Source: Ramlibacter cellulosilyticus
Lineage (GTDB): Bacteria; Pseudomonadota; Gammaproteobacteria; Burkholderiales; Burkholderiaceae_C
Direction: 5' to 3'
NCBI RefSeq assembly: GCF_014297465.1
Contig: NZ_JACORT010000002.1
Coordinates: forward strand, 124,001-188,000
Length of the DNA stretch: 64,000 bases
Shown: positions 18,371-27,187 of the stretch, one piece after another
How positions within the stretch are numbered: position 1 is the first letter of the stretch
How the letters are laid out: the number at the start of each line of letters is the position of its first letter
The notes under the pieces: model-generated
Told to the model about the DNA's origin: nothing
Seen by the model: the letters and a program-made list of their open reading frames with translations, nothing else
Databases searched by the model: none
Made by a program: the position numbers and the translations under genes

Positions 18371-18486
18371 CTGGGGTGCGCCGTCGGCGCAACCCAGCCT
18401 ACGTGCCTGCAGGCGCGCAGCCGCCCGTTTGCCGCCTTTCGTGCAGCCGCCCGTAGGCAGGGTTTCGCGCAGCGAACCCCAGCAAC
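18371..18486. repeat. Two partial copies of the dispersed palindromic repeat
   Basis: The 18371-18403 segment ends with AACCCAGCCTACG, and 18451-18486 carries CCGTAGGCAGGGTTTCGCG and ends GCGAACCCCAGC. Both are variants of the GTAGGCTGGGTT / AACCCAGCCTACG element seen intact near 36.5 and 50.6 kb. Confidence 0.7.
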
Positions 18487-18532
18487 GCCTCGCCAGCAGG
18501 CCGGTAGACTCCACCTCCACGGGAGGTGAGGC

Positions 18533-20371
18533 GTGGCGGTATTCCCTCAAGGCAAGACGCGCATCCGTGAGCGCGTGCGTGGCGGCGAGCGGCGCGTGTT
18601 CGAAGCATTGGCCAGGCAGCTGGAAGACGACTACACCGTCTGGCACAACATCCCCATCCTCGGTTCCAGCCGCGAGCCCGATTTCCTCGTCCTGCATCCG
18701 CAGCGCGGCCTGCTGATCCTGGAGGTGAAGGACTGGAAGCTCTCGACGATCGTCGAGGCGAACCCGCTGCGCGTGCACCTCCACACGGAGCGGGGCGAGG
18801 TCGCCACGCTGCATCCGCTCTCCCAGGCGCGGGCGTATGCGCTGGACGTCCATCACCTCCTGGAGAAGCATCCCGCGCTGTGCCACCAGGAAGGCCCGCA
18901 CCAGGGCAAGGTGATCCTGCCCTGGGGCTGGGGCGCGGTGCTCTCGCACATCAAGCGCGCGGACGTCGAAGGCAAGCCCGATTTCCAGAACGTTTTCGAC
19001 CCGGCGCGGGTGCTGCTGGCCGACGACCTCGCGGAGGACGTCGATCCCATGGCGTTCCAGGAGCGCCTCTGGGGCATGTTCACGGTGCACTGGCGCCCTG
19101 CCCTCACCCTGCCGCAGCTGTCGCTGGTGCGCGGCCTGCTCTTTCCGGAACTGCGGCTGGGGGAACAGCAGTCGCTGCCGCTGAATCCGTCATTGCCCGC
19201 GCTCGTCGTGCGTGACGTGCTGCAGGTGATGGACCAGCACCAGGAGGCGATCGCCCGCACGCTCGGCGAAGGCCACCGCCTCATCCACGGTCCCGCGGGT
19301 TCGGGCAAGACCATGCTGCTGATCTTCCGCGCGGTGCACCTGCAGGCCGCCGCGCGGCCGGAGAAGCCCATCCTGGTCCTTTGCTACAACAAGGCGCTGG
19401 CGGACCGCATCGATGCGATCCTGCGGATGAAGGGTGTCGGGCCGGCGGTGCAGGTCCGGACGTTCCACAGCTGGGCGCGGGAGCTGGTCCGCACCTACCA
19501 ATTGGGGAGCGTCGACCATCTCAAGGGAGACGAGTGGTCGGACGCGGTCACGCGCCTCGCCTGTGATGGCATCGCCTCGTCCCGCGTGCCGCAAGGCCAG
19601 TACACCGCCTTGCTGATCGACGAGGCCCACGACCTCGCGGACGATTGGATTGCTGCCGCGGTGAAGATGGTGGATCCCGCCACGCGCTCGCTGCTGGTGC
19701 TGTACGACGATGCGCAGTCCATCTACCAGAAGAAGCGGCGCAAGCTGAGTTTCGCGAAGCTCGGCGTCGAGGCGCGAGGCCGCACGGAGATCCTCAGGAT
19801 CAACTACCGCAACACGCGCGAGGTGCTGTCGGTGGCGCTGGAGTGTGCGCGCTCCATCCTGCAGGAGCGCGCAACCACGGACGGCGACGACATCCCGCTG
19901 GTGCTGCCGGAGTCGGCCGGCCGCTCCGGACCATTGCCCGTGTTCCGCCGATTCGACAGCGTGACGTCGGAGTTGCGCGCGGTGGTCGACAAGGTGAAGG
20001 ACCTGCTCGGCGAAGGCACGCGAGCCCGGGACATCGTCGTGCTCGCGCGCCAGTGGTGGCCGCTGGAGAAGCTGCAGGAGCTCCTGGACGGCGCCGGCAT
20101 AGCGGCGGTTCTCACGCGGGAGCATCGCCGCGGCGAGGAGCGCGCGGAGGACGCCGTCACCTTGACGACGCTGCACAGCAGCAAGGGGCTGGAGTTCCCG
20201 GTGGTGCTGCTTGTCGCGCTCAACCTGCTCGACGCGCGCGAAGACGAGTTCGCCGAGGAAGTGCGGCTGCTGTACGTGGGCATGACGCGCGCGACGCACG
20301 AACTGCACCTGAGCGCGAGCGGGCCGAGCCCGTTCGCGGATTCGGTGGAGGCTGCGATCGCGCGGCTCTGA
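18533..20371 (+). CDS. NERD-domain UvrD-like helicase
   Basis: A 612-residue fusion of an N-terminal NERD nuclease-related domain and a superfamily 1 helicase. The NERD part shows the PD-(D/E)XK core EPDFLVL (Asp50) and LILEVKDWK (Glu64-Val-Lys66). The helicase has Walker A GPAGSGKT (Lys259), the DEAH box LLIDEAHDLADDW, RINYRNTREV, and TLTTLHSSKGLEFPVVLL as the late UvrD motif, ending in VGMTRATHELHLS. It is expected to unwind, and perhaps cut, DNA in repair or defence. GTG at 18533 has GGGAGGTGAG upstream. It stands alone; the next gene is an unrelated transport receptor 80 nt downstream. Confidence 0.87.
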   Translation: MAVFPQGKTRIRERVRGGERRVFEALARQLEDDYTVWHNIPILGSSREPDFLVLHPQRGLLILEVKDWKLSTIVEANPLRVHLHTERGEVATLHPLSQARAYALDVHHLLEKHPALCHQEGPHQGKVILPWGWGAVLSHIKRADVEGKPDFQNVFDPARVLLADDLAEDVDPMAFQERLWGMFTVHWRPALTLPQLSLVRGLLFPELRLGEQQSLPLNPSLPALVVRDVLQVMDQHQEAIARTLGEGHRLIHGPAGSGKTMLLIFRAVHLQAAARPEKPILVLCYNKALADRIDAILRMKGVGPAVQVRTFHSWARELVRTYQLGSVDHLKGDEWSDAVTRLACDGIASSRVPQGQYTALLIDEAHDLADDWIAAAVKMVDPATRSLLVLYDDAQSIYQKKRRKLSFAKLGVEARGRTEILRINYRNTREVLSVALECARSILQERATTDGDDIPLVLPESAGRSGPLPVFRRFDSVTSELRAVVDKVKDLLGEGTRARDIVVLARQWWPLEKLQELLDGAGIAAVLTREHRRGEERAEDAVTLTTLHSSKGLEFPVVLLVALNLLDAREDEFAEEVRLLYVGMTRATHELHLSASGPSPFADSVEAAIARL

Positions 20372-20451
20372 ACTTGCAAGGATGGCGGCTCGGCACGCGG
20401 ACGCTGCTCCTGGCCTCGTAGGACCTTCGTCCAATACGACACACGCGCGCG

Positions 20452-21330
20452 ATGCCCGACAGTCGCGCGATGTCCCGCATTCCCACCCTCCTCCTCGCGG
20501 CGCTGTGCCTGGCGCCTTCCTTCGTTCTCGCGCAGCCGCTGGAAGGGCGGCTGAAGAAGGTGCAGGAGACGCGCTCCATCGCAGTGGCCTACCGCACCGA
20601 CGCCCTCCCCTTCTCCTTCGAGGACAAGGAGAAGAATCCGGCCGGCTACACGGTGGACCTGTGCCGCGCCGTCGTCGCCGGCATCGAGCGACAGCTGGGC
20701 GCGGGCCCGCTGCAGGTGCGGTGGGTTCCGGTGACGGTGCAGACGCGCTTCACCGCCATTTCGAGCGGGCAGGCCGACATGGAGTGCGGCGCCAGCACGG
20801 TGACCCTCGGGCGCAAGAAGGAAGTGGGCTTCTCCTCGCTCGTGTTCGTGGACGGCACCGGCCTGATGGTGATGAAGAGCACGCCCGGCTACTCGCTGCT
20901 GGCGCTCGCCGGCAAGAAGATCGGCGTGATTCGCGGCACCACCAACGAGCGTGCGCTGGCCGACGCGATGAAGGCGCTGTCGGTCGCGGCGACCGTGGTG
21001 CCGCTGCAGTCGCGCGACGAAGGCCTGGCGCAGTTGGAGTCCGGCGCCATCGACGCCGTGGCCAGCGACCGCGTGCTGCTGCTGGGGATGGTGGCGAAGG
21101 CGAAGGATCCGTCCAAGGTGGTGCTGCTCAGCGAGGCGCTCTCGTACGAGCCCTATGCCATCGCGCTGCCGCGCGGCGACTGGGCGATGCAGCAGGCGGT
21201 GGATGCGGCCCTGGCGCAGGTGTTCGCAAGCTCGGCGATCAAGGAGATCTACCTGAAGTGGTTCGCGGGGCTGGGCGAGCCGGGGCCGGCGCTGCAGGTG
21301 ATGTATGGGTTGGGGATCCTGCCGGAGTGA
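20452..21330 (+). CDS. Amino-acid ABC transporter substrate-binding protein (family 3)
   Basis: A 292-residue periplasmic binding protein. The signal peptide (MSRIPTLLLAALCLAPSFVLAQP) precedes IAVAYRTDALPFSF, the GYTVDLC motif, and RFTAISSGQADMECGASTVT, all typical of bacterial family 3 solute receptors such as GltI. The second lobe shows KKIGVIRGTTNERAL. No permease or ATPase gene is adjacent, so it is an orphan receptor or serves a transporter elsewhere. ATG at 20470 is a possible start six codons later. Confidence 0.85.
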   Translation: MPDSRAMSRIPTLLLAALCLAPSFVLAQPLEGRLKKVQETRSIAVAYRTDALPFSFEDKEKNPAGYTVDLCRAVVAGIERQLGAGPLQVRWVPVTVQTRFTAISSGQADMECGASTVTLGRKKEVGFSSLVFVDGTGLMVMKSTPGYSLLALAGKKIGVIRGTTNERALADAMKALSVAATVVPLQSRDEGLAQLESGAIDAVASDRVLLLGMVAKAKDPSKVVLLSEALSYEPYAIALPRGDWAMQQAVDAALAQVFASSAIKEIYLKWFAGLGEPGPALQVMYGLGILPE

Positions 21331-21340
21331 GCGGGGATCG

Positions 21341-21472
21341 GTGGGGTTCGCTGGCGCTCACCTTCCGTGGCTTCGCCACGCCACCCTACGAGAAGCAGGC
21401 CGCACGATGTTTGTAGGGTGGCGGCGCGCCAGCGCCGGAAGGTGAGCGGCAGCGAACCCCACCGACCCCCTA
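21341..21472. repeat. Inverted pair of dispersed palindromic repeats
   Basis: Two copies face each other: 21341-21390 (starts GGTGGGGTTCGCTGGCGCTC, ends CCACCCTACG) and about 21415-21472 (starts TGTAGGGTGGCGGCGCGCC, ends CAGCGAACCCCACCG). They fill the gap between convergent genes ending at 21330 and 21470 and could fold as a large bidirectional terminator. Confidence 0.8.
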
Positions 21473-22930
21473 TTTGCGCCAGAACTGCGGCGTCAGCAGC
21501 ACCAGCACCGACATCAGCTCCAGCCGTCCCAGCAGCATCCCGAAACTCAGCACCCACAGCTGGAAGTCGTTCAGCACGCCGAAGTGCCCCGCCGGCCCCA
21601 CCGACCCCAGGCCCGGGCCGATGTTGTTCACGCACACGATCACCGCCGAGAACGCGGTGACCAGGTCCAGCCCCGACAGCAGCATCACCAGCGTCAGCCC
21701 CACGATGCTCGCGCCGTAGATCAGCATGTACGCGAGCACCGCCGCGATCACCGTTGCCGGGACCGTGCCGCCGCCCAGCGTCACCGGGTTCACCGCACGC
21801 GGGTGGGTGATGCGCACCAGCTCGCGCCGCGCCTGCTTCAGCAGCAGGAGCATGCGGACCATCTTGATCCCGCCGCCCGTGGAGCCCGCGCAGGACGCGA
21901 AGCAGCCCAGGAAGATCATCAGCACCGGGCCGAAGGCGGGCCACAGCGCATAGTCCGTCGACGCATAGCCGGTGGTGGTGGCGAGCGAGACGACGTGGAA
22001 CGCCGCCACGCGCAACGCCGCCAGGTAACTGTCGTAGTTCCCGTGCGCCACGAGCACCACGGTGACGGCCACGGTGGCCACCACCAGCACCGTGACGTAC
22101 GAGCGCACCTCCGCATCCCGCGCCAGCACGCCGAGCGAGCGGTTGCGCCACACCGCGAAGTAGCGCAGGAAGCTCACACCCGCCAGCGTCATGAAGACGA
22201 TCGCCACTGCCTCGATCGCCGGCGAATCCCAGTGCGCGAAGCTCTTGTCGTGCGGGGAGAAGCCGCCCAGGCCCATGGTGGTGCACATGTGCATGAAGGC
22301 ATCGGCCCAGCTCATGCCCGCGACGCGGTACGCCACCAGGCAGGCCACCGAGAACATGAAGTAGACCGTCCACAGCCCGCGCGCGGTCTCCGCGATGCGC
22401 GGGGTGAGCTTGTCGTCCTTCAGCGGCCCGGGCGTCTCCGCGCGGTACAGCTGCATGCCGCCGAGACCCAGCAGCGGCAGCACGGCCACCACCAGCAGGA
22501 TGATGCCCAGCCCGCCGATGTACTGCAGGAAGCAGCGCCACACGTTCACCGACACCGGCAGGCCGTCGAGCCCGATCAGCGCCGTGGCGCCGGTGGCGGT
22601 CAGCGCGCTCATGGCTTCGAAGTACGCCGGGGCCCACGTCATGCGCGGCACCGTGAACATCAGCGGCACCGCGGCGCAGGCCGGCAGGACGATCCACACC
22701 AGCGTCACGAGCAGGAAGCCGTCGCGGGCCAGCAGTTCGCGCGTGTGGTGGCGCAGCACCCATCGCATCAGCAGGCCCACGCCGCCGGTGAGGAGGAGCC
22801 CGCCGGCCCACACGCGTGCTTCCGCCATCTCGCCCGTGCCCACCGCCCAGGCCAGTGGCACCAGGAAGGCGGCGGCGAAGCCCACGAGCACGCGCGCGAG
22901 CACCGCCAGGACGGGTTGCAGGCTGTCCAT
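21470..22930 (-). CDS. trkH: Potassium uptake channel protein TrkH
   Basis: A 486-residue membrane protein, the K+-translocating subunit of the Trk system. Selectivity-loop signatures are seen in the four repeats: SALTATGATAL, CTTMGLGGFSP, SLATTTGYAS with the later CAGSTGGGIKMVR, and VNNIGPGLG. Multiple membrane helices and the length match TrkH. The start at 22930 is 1 nt beyond the trkA stop, so the two are co-transcribed and probably translationally linked. Confidence 0.94.
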   Translation of the reverse strand: MDSLQPVLAVLARVLVGFAAAFLVPLAWAVGTGEMAEARVWAGGLLLTGGVGLLMRWVLRHHTRELLARDGFLLVTLVWIVLPACAAVPLMFTVPRMTWAPAYFEAMSALTATGATALIGLDGLPVSVNVWRCFLQYIGGLGIILLVVAVLPLLGLGGMQLYRAETPGPLKDDKLTPRIAETARGLWTVYFMFSVACLVAYRVAGMSWADAFMHMCTTMGLGGFSPHDKSFAHWDSPAIEAVAIVFMTLAGVSFLRYFAVWRNRSLGVLARDAEVRSYVTVLVVATVAVTVVLVAHGNYDSYLAALRVAAFHVVSLATTTGYASTDYALWPAFGPVLMIFLGCFASCAGSTGGGIKMVRMLLLLKQARRELVRITHPRAVNPVTLGGGTVPATVIAAVLAYMLIYGASIVGLTLVMLLSGLDLVTAFSAVIVCVNNIGPGLGSVGPAGHFGVLNDFQLWVLSFGMLLGRLELMSVLVLLTPQFWRK

Positions 22931-22931
22931 G

Positions 22932-24320
22932 TCAGAGGAAGGTGGCGCTCACCTGGAACAGGCGCTCCACCTCGCGCACCTGGCGTTTCTGGGGAATGAA
23001 GATGACCAGGTGGTCGTCGCTTTCGATCAGGGTGTCGTGGTGGGGCAGCAGCACCTGCTGCGCCGCGCCGTCGCCGCGCACGATGGCGCCCACCTCCACG
23101 CCGGCCGGCCAGGCCACCTGCTCGATGCGCCGGCCCACCAGTTTCGAGGTGCGCCTGTCGCCGCGCGCCACGCCTTCCAGCGCCTCGGCCGCGCCGCGGC
23201 GCAGCGAGTGCACGGCCTGCACGTCGCCGCGGCGCACGTGCGTGAGCAGCTCGCCGATGACGGTCTGCGCAGGGGACAGCGCGATGTCGATCGTGCTGCC
23301 CTGGATCAGGTCGACGTAGGCGCGCCGGTTGATCAGGGCCAGCACGCGCTGCGCGCCCAGGCGCTTGGCCAGCATGGCGGAGAGGATGTTGTCCTCGTCG
23401 TCGCTGGTGAGCGCCAGGAACATGTCGACGTGCTCCACGTTCTCGTCGGAGAGCAGTTCCTCGTCGGTACCGTCGCCCTGCAGCACCAGCATGTCGCCGG
23501 GCAGCTCGCACGCCAGGTACTCGCAGCGCTTGGTGTCGCGCTCGATCACCTTCACCTGGTACTCGCCGGCCAGCATGCGCGCGAGCCGCAGGCCGACCTT
23601 GCCGCCGCCGGAGATCATCACCCGCTTCACCGGCTGCTCGCTGCGGTGCATGGCGCGCAGCACCGCGCGCACGTGCTCGCGGTCGGCGAGGAGGAAGATC
23701 TCGTCGCCGGGCAGGAGGCGGGTGGCGCCTTCGCAGCGCAGCAGCCGTTCCTGCCGGTACAGGGCCACCAGGCGCATCTGCGCTTCGGGGAACAGCTGGC
23801 GGAACTCCCCGATCGTCTGGTTGACGACGGGGCTGCCGTGCGCGGCGCGCACGGCCACCAGCAGGACGCGGCCGCCGGAGAACTCCAGCACCTGCAGCGC
23901 CTCGGGATAGTCGATCAGCTTGCGGATGTAGCGCACCACCGACTGCTCGGGGCGGATGACGTGGTCGACCGCGAAGCCCTCGCGGGCCAGCAGCGCGTCG
24001 CCTTCCTGCAGGTCGTCGGTGCGCAGGCGCGCGATGGTGGTCGGGATGTTGAACAGGTCCGTGGCGACCTTGCAGGCGACCAGGTTGGTCTCGTCCAGCG
24101 AGGCGCAGGCGATCAGCATGTCGGCGTCGTCCGCGCCGGCGCGCTTCATCACCTCGCGGTGGATGCCGTTGCCCGCGACGCCGCGCAGGTCCAGGCGTTC
24201 CTCCAGTTCCCGCAGCCGCTGCGGGTCGGGATCGATGACCGTGATGTCGTTGCGTTCCGAGACCAGGCTCTCGGCGACACTTTCGCCGACGCGCCCGGCG
24301 CCGAGGATGATGATGCGCAT
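22932..24320 (-). CDS. trkA: Trk system NAD-binding regulatory protein TrkA
   Basis: A 462-residue cytoplasmic gating subunit of the Trk potassium transporter. There are two RCK_N/RCK_C halves: MRIIILGAGRVGESVAESL is the first Rossmann motif with the acidic ribose-binding end (VIDPDP), and MISGGGKVGLRLARML is the second, followed by VIERD. Each is followed by a TrkA-C domain. Length is standard. First gene of a trkA-trkH operon with a 1-nt gap. Confidence 0.95.
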   Translation of the reverse strand: MRIIILGAGRVGESVAESLVSERNDITVIDPDPQRLRELEERLDLRGVAGNGIHREVMKRAGADDADMLIACASLDETNLVACKVATDLFNIPTTIARLRTDDLQEGDALLAREGFAVDHVIRPEQSVVRYIRKLIDYPEALQVLEFSGGRVLLVAVRAAHGSPVVNQTIGEFRQLFPEAQMRLVALYRQERLLRCEGATRLLPGDEIFLLADREHVRAVLRAMHRSEQPVKRVMISGGGKVGLRLARMLAGEYQVKVIERDTKRCEYLACELPGDMLVLQGDGTDEELLSDENVEHVDMFLALTSDDEDNILSAMLAKRLGAQRVLALINRRAYVDLIQGSTIDIALSPAQTVIGELLTHVRRGDVQAVHSLRRGAAEALEGVARGDRRTSKLVGRRIEQVAWPAGVEVGAIVRGDGAAQQVLLPHHDTLIESDDHLVIFIPQKRQVREVERLFQVSATFL

Positions 24321-24368
24321 GGTGTGGGCTGGAGGCCGACCCGCAGCCGGCGCGCGGCCATCATAGCG

Positions 24369-24390
24369 GCGCCCCGCGCCTTCGGGGCGC
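24369..24390 (-). terminator. Hairpin between the small gene and trkA
   Basis: GCGCCCCG and CGGGGCGC form an 8-bp stem with a 6-nt loop. On the minus strand it lies directly after the small gene stop (24396) and before the trkA start (24320), so it may separate the two units. No T-tract. Confidence 0.45.
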
Positions 24391-24395
24391 GCCCC

Positions 24396-24620
24396 TCAGG
24401 GCGACCTGTGCAGCCTCGGCGCGGACAGCGCCTGCAAGCTCTCCTCGATCGCCCGGTCGACGTCCACCCACCGCCCGGCGAACTGCGCCTTCTCCATCGC
24501 CTTCTTCAAGGCGTTGAGATCCTTCACGGACGGTGCCACCTTGATCTGCGCGATGGCGGCAGCCGGATTGCCGGCGCGCAGGACGGCGAGGATCTTGTCG
24601 GGCCAGGGGGAGGGGCGCAT
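24396..24620 (-). CDS. Small helical hypothetical protein
   Basis: A 74-residue product (MRPSPWPDKILAVLRAGNP...) predicted mostly helical, with VAPSVKDLNALKKAMEKAQ and AGRWVDVDRAIEESLQAL. No family recognised. ATG at 24620 is preferred by composition; a longer in-frame start exists at 24644. It lies upstream of trkA on the same strand but is separated by a hairpin. The divergent protease gene starts 246 nt away. Confidence 0.5.
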   Translation of the reverse strand: MRPSPWPDKILAVLRAGNPAAAIAQIKVAPSVKDLNALKKAMEKAQFAGRWVDVDRAIEESLQALSAPRLHRSP

Positions 24621-24866
24621 CAGAGTTTGCGGGTGAACTCGCATTGTGCATGCGCGCGTCCGGCCTCGCCGGGCGTAACTACTTGAACATGCAGCTCCGT
24701 GCAAGCTCGTCTCTCCCGATGCGATCCACCACGGGCAAGAATGAAATGCGCCGCACAGGGAGGCGAAACATTTCGCCACAGCTGTCCGGCAGGTTTGGAC
24801 AGCCGGTCCGTCCATCGGCGGACGGCTCGTGTGCGCTTCCCTCGTTCACTTGTTTGGGGAGAACGC

Positions 24867-25784
24867 ATGAAGTCCTCCGGATGGCTGTTCGTGGCGTGCG
24901 CGCTCTGCATCGCCGGCGCTGCCGCTGGCCAGTCGATCGACGTCAATCTCCTGAGCAAGGAGAAGATCCAGGCGAACTGCGAGCTGAACACGTACGTCGG
25001 GGCGGAGGATTGCGTCGGCCGCCTGATCCCGACGCTCAACTACCGCGCCGCGTACTACGCAGCAGACAACGCGACGTACATCGTGAGGGTGACCTACGAC
25101 GCACTCAACAACCCTGCCGCCAGGCCCTCGAGCTTCGGGAGCGGGTTTCTGGTCGATCGGGACCGCGGCTTCGTGATCACGGCCAAGCACGTCCTGGTCG
25201 GGAACCGGGACTGGACGAGCCTGCTGCAGTCCACCACGAACCAGTTCGCAAACCTTGATACGGCCATCGAAGACACCCTCAGCCGCACTGCAAGAATCGA
25301 GCTGCAAACGTCCGACGGCATGTACCCGATGCCGACTCGGCTGGTAGCCATCGATCGAGACTCCGATCTCGCGCTCCTGCAGATCACCAATCTCAACGCG
25401 ATCCAGCTCTCCAACTTCAAGGCCTTGTTTCAGGCCATACCGCTGGTCCCGGAGGGCAAGGGTTGCAGCGACCTGAAGGTGATCGCCATCGGCTTCCAGG
25501 AGGCGGGGGCGGGGGTGATGGAGCGTCGACGGCCGGACGAATTCACCAAGGCCGAGTGCCTGCTGCAGGCGGGCACCTACTACATCGGCATGCTGAAGCA
25601 CAGGATTCCGCTCCTCACCACCGGACTGAAATTCACTGCGGGAAACAGCGGCGGGCCTGTGCTGAACGAGCAGTTCCAGGTGGTGGGTGTCGTCTCCGGG
25701 GCGAAAACGAATCTCGGGGACAGCATCAACAACTACTTCGTACCGGTGTCCGCCGTCAGAAGTTTCCTGAACCGCTTCCGCTAG
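24867..25784 (+). CDS. Secreted trypsin-like serine protease
   Basis: A 305-residue exported protease. The signal peptide is MKSSGWLFVACALCIAGAAA. The chymotrypsin-fold triad is complete: His108 (ITAKHVL), Asp167 (RDSDLALLQI) and Ser261 (TAGNSGGPVLN). There is no PDZ domain, unlike DegP. Two cysteines early in the mature part (NCEL and EDCVG) and later ones may form disulfides. ATG at 24867 has GGGGAGAA upstream. The gene for a Tat-exported papain-like protein follows after 11 nt, so the two are probably one operon with a joint cell-envelope role. Substrate unknown. Confidence 0.85.
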   Translation: MKSSGWLFVACALCIAGAAAGQSIDVNLLSKEKIQANCELNTYVGAEDCVGRLIPTLNYRAAYYAADNATYIVRVTYDALNNPAARPSSFGSGFLVDRDRGFVITAKHVLVGNRDWTSLLQSTTNQFANLDTAIEDTLSRTARIELQTSDGMYPMPTRLVAIDRDSDLALLQITNLNAIQLSNFKALFQAIPLVPEGKGCSDLKVIAIGFQEAGAGVMERRRPDEFTKAECLLQAGTYYIGMLKHRIPLLTTGLKFTAGNSGGPVLNEQFQVVGVVSGAKTNLGDSINNYFVPVSAVRSFLNRFR

Positions 25785-25795
25785 GAAAGGAACTC

Positions 25796-26653
25796 ATGCC
25801 CTCGCGTCGGTCCTTCGTCATGCACCTGGCTGCGGCTGGTGCAGCGGTACACACCGCAGCCTCGCGCGCCCAACAGGCCATCCTCGCCCAGCAGCCGGAC
25901 CCCAACCAGTTCGAAACGGGCGACCTGGTCTGGCCCAAGCCGGCAGGGGCCTTCATTCCGTACGCCGGCGTGGACCCGAACAAGGCAGCGGTGTCCAACG
26001 GCGAACTCGCGGAGGAGGAGTGGCAGAAGCTGCGCGTCGACTTCATTCGCAGCACCCGGGCAAGCGCCGCGCAGGCGACGGCAGAGGACCGCACGTATCA
26101 GCTGCAGCTCGCCCAGGTGGTGGAGGACATGACGTATACGTCCTTCATCAACAAGTACGCGGCGGATTCCAGCCCGGAGGATTTCCAGACCTATGGCATC
26201 GGGCAGCTCGCCTATGTCGGGCACGTCGCTTTCGTGGAGGTCGACGCCGCCACCAAGACTCCCTACGTGGTCGAAGCTGTCTACGGCAAGAACCTCGCCT
26301 GCGAAAGCTGCGTGCAGCGCGTGCGCTATGCCGATTGGCTGAAGGCGCGCGGCGACATCCTCGTCTGGCATGGTCGGCTGAAGAACCTGGATGCTGCCCA
26401 GCGGGGGGCCGTGCTGGCGTACGCGAAGTCGCAGCAGAACAAGCCATACAGGTTCTTCAACTTCGACCTGGCGGACGATTCGGGCTTCTACTGCTCCAAG
26501 CTGGTGTGGCAGTCAGTGAAGAAGGCCACCGGCGTAGCGATCGATGGCAACGACAACCCGAAACGCGCGATCTGGTTCTCGCCGTTGCAGCTGATGAAGT
26601 CTCGTGCGCACATCGGACTCCTTTCCAGCCCGGGGAACTATCGGAACACCTGA
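25796..26653 (+). CDS. Tat-exported YiiX-like (permuted NlpC/P60) hydrolase
   Basis: A 285-residue protein with an N-terminal SRRSFVM twin-arginine motif and a hydrophobic stretch, followed by the permuted papain-like fold: GDLVWPKP near the start, QLAYVGHVAFVEVD with the catalytic-type His, YVVEAVYGKN, and DSGFYCSKLVWQSVKKATG with the nucleophile-type Cys. This Cys/His order is typical of the YiiX group (peptidase C92-like), which hydrolyses amide or thioester bonds in the cell envelope. Start ATG 25796 has AGGAAAGG upstream. Paired with the serine protease gene; a joint maturation or cleavage role is inference. Confidence 0.75.
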   Translation: MPSRRSFVMHLAAAGAAVHTAASRAQQAILAQQPDPNQFETGDLVWPKPAGAFIPYAGVDPNKAAVSNGELAEEEWQKLRVDFIRSTRASAAQATAEDRTYQLQLAQVVEDMTYTSFINKYAADSSPEDFQTYGIGQLAYVGHVAFVEVDAATKTPYVVEAVYGKNLACESCVQRVRYADWLKARGDILVWHGRLKNLDAAQRGAVLAYAKSQQNKPYRFFNFDLADDSGFYCSKLVWQSVKKATGVAIDGNDNPKRAIWFSPLQLMKSRAHIGLLSSPGNYRNT

Positions 26654-26707
26654 CGCCAGCGCCGACCATGATGGCGCCCTGAGTGGAAGGGCTCGGAAGC
26701 GCCCCTG

Positions 26708-26790
26708 ATGGCCGGGCAGAACCAGGTCCTGCAGATCGCGATCCAGGGCGCACCGATCCACGACGTGCTGGAGTCGCTGGTAATACGACC
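26708..26790 (+). pseudogene. Possible remnant of a GAF-sensor gene
   Basis: MAGQNQVLQIAIQGAPIHDV followed by LESLV resembles the helix that commonly precedes the first GAF domain of bacterial sensor proteins. The similarity stops after about 27 codons and the frame then runs antisense through the small exported gene. Probably a truncated 5-prime fragment; evidence is a single short motif. Confidence 0.3.
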
Positions 26791-26848
26791 CGCTGCCGCG
26801 CCCTCACGCGGGAGCGGCGGGCCGCCCCTTCCATCCCTGACGCGCAGG

Positions 26849-27187
26849 TCAGTTGCGGTCCACGCGCAGCGGGCGCGAGGACTGCATGTCGCTGCCGACC
26901 GTGCTGTCGTCCGAGCCCGCGCCCAGCGTGCGGGTGTCGATGTTCTTCTGGTCGCCGTCGCGGCCGATGTTCATCTCCACGCCGGGCAGGCCGCGGTCGC
27001 TGGCATTGCTGCCGACGTTCATCTCCACGCCCGGCACGCCGTTCTGGTTGCTGGCGGACTGCGATTGCGAAGTCGAAGTGTCGGAGCTGGCCGTGTTGCC
27101 GGCAGCGGTGGCGAGCGGCGATTGCAGCGCCATGACGGAAGCGGCGAGCACGGCGGCGACGGACAGGGAAACGTTGCGCTTGTTCAT
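26849..27187 (-). CDS. Small exported protein with a GVEMN repeat
   Basis: A 112-residue exported protein: a signal peptide (MNKRNVSLSVAAVLAASVMA...) then a Ser/Thr/Asn/Gln-rich mature chain. It carries two near-identical repeats, VPGVEMNVGSN and LPGVEMNIGRD, 16 residues apart. The mature part is hydrophilic and probably disordered. ATG at 27187 has AAGGAGA at good distance. No function recognised. Confidence 0.7.
   Translation of the reverse strand: MNKRNVSLSVAAVLAASVMALQSPLATAAGNTASSDTSTSQSQSASNQNGVPGVEMNVGSNASDRGLPGVEMNIGRDGDQKNIDTRTLGAGSDDSTVGSDMQSSRPLRVDRN

Larger units (their letters stand above)
18109..18532. other. Intergenic region with hairpin and repeat halves
   Basis: About 420 nt without a confident gene. 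It contains a strong hairpin (18123-18144) and two partial copies of the dispersed palindromic repeat (18371-18403 and 18451-18486). A short frame from 18245 (MKRTVVHSVFALALVGAAHA) resembles a signal peptide but then runs into the repeat, so it is probably a relic or chance. Confidence 0.5.

Noticed and set aside
18245..18529. Signal-peptide-like short frame (MKRTVVHSVFALALVG...)
   Set aside because: After about 40 codons it reads through the dispersed repeat, and no ribosome site or conserved domain supports it.
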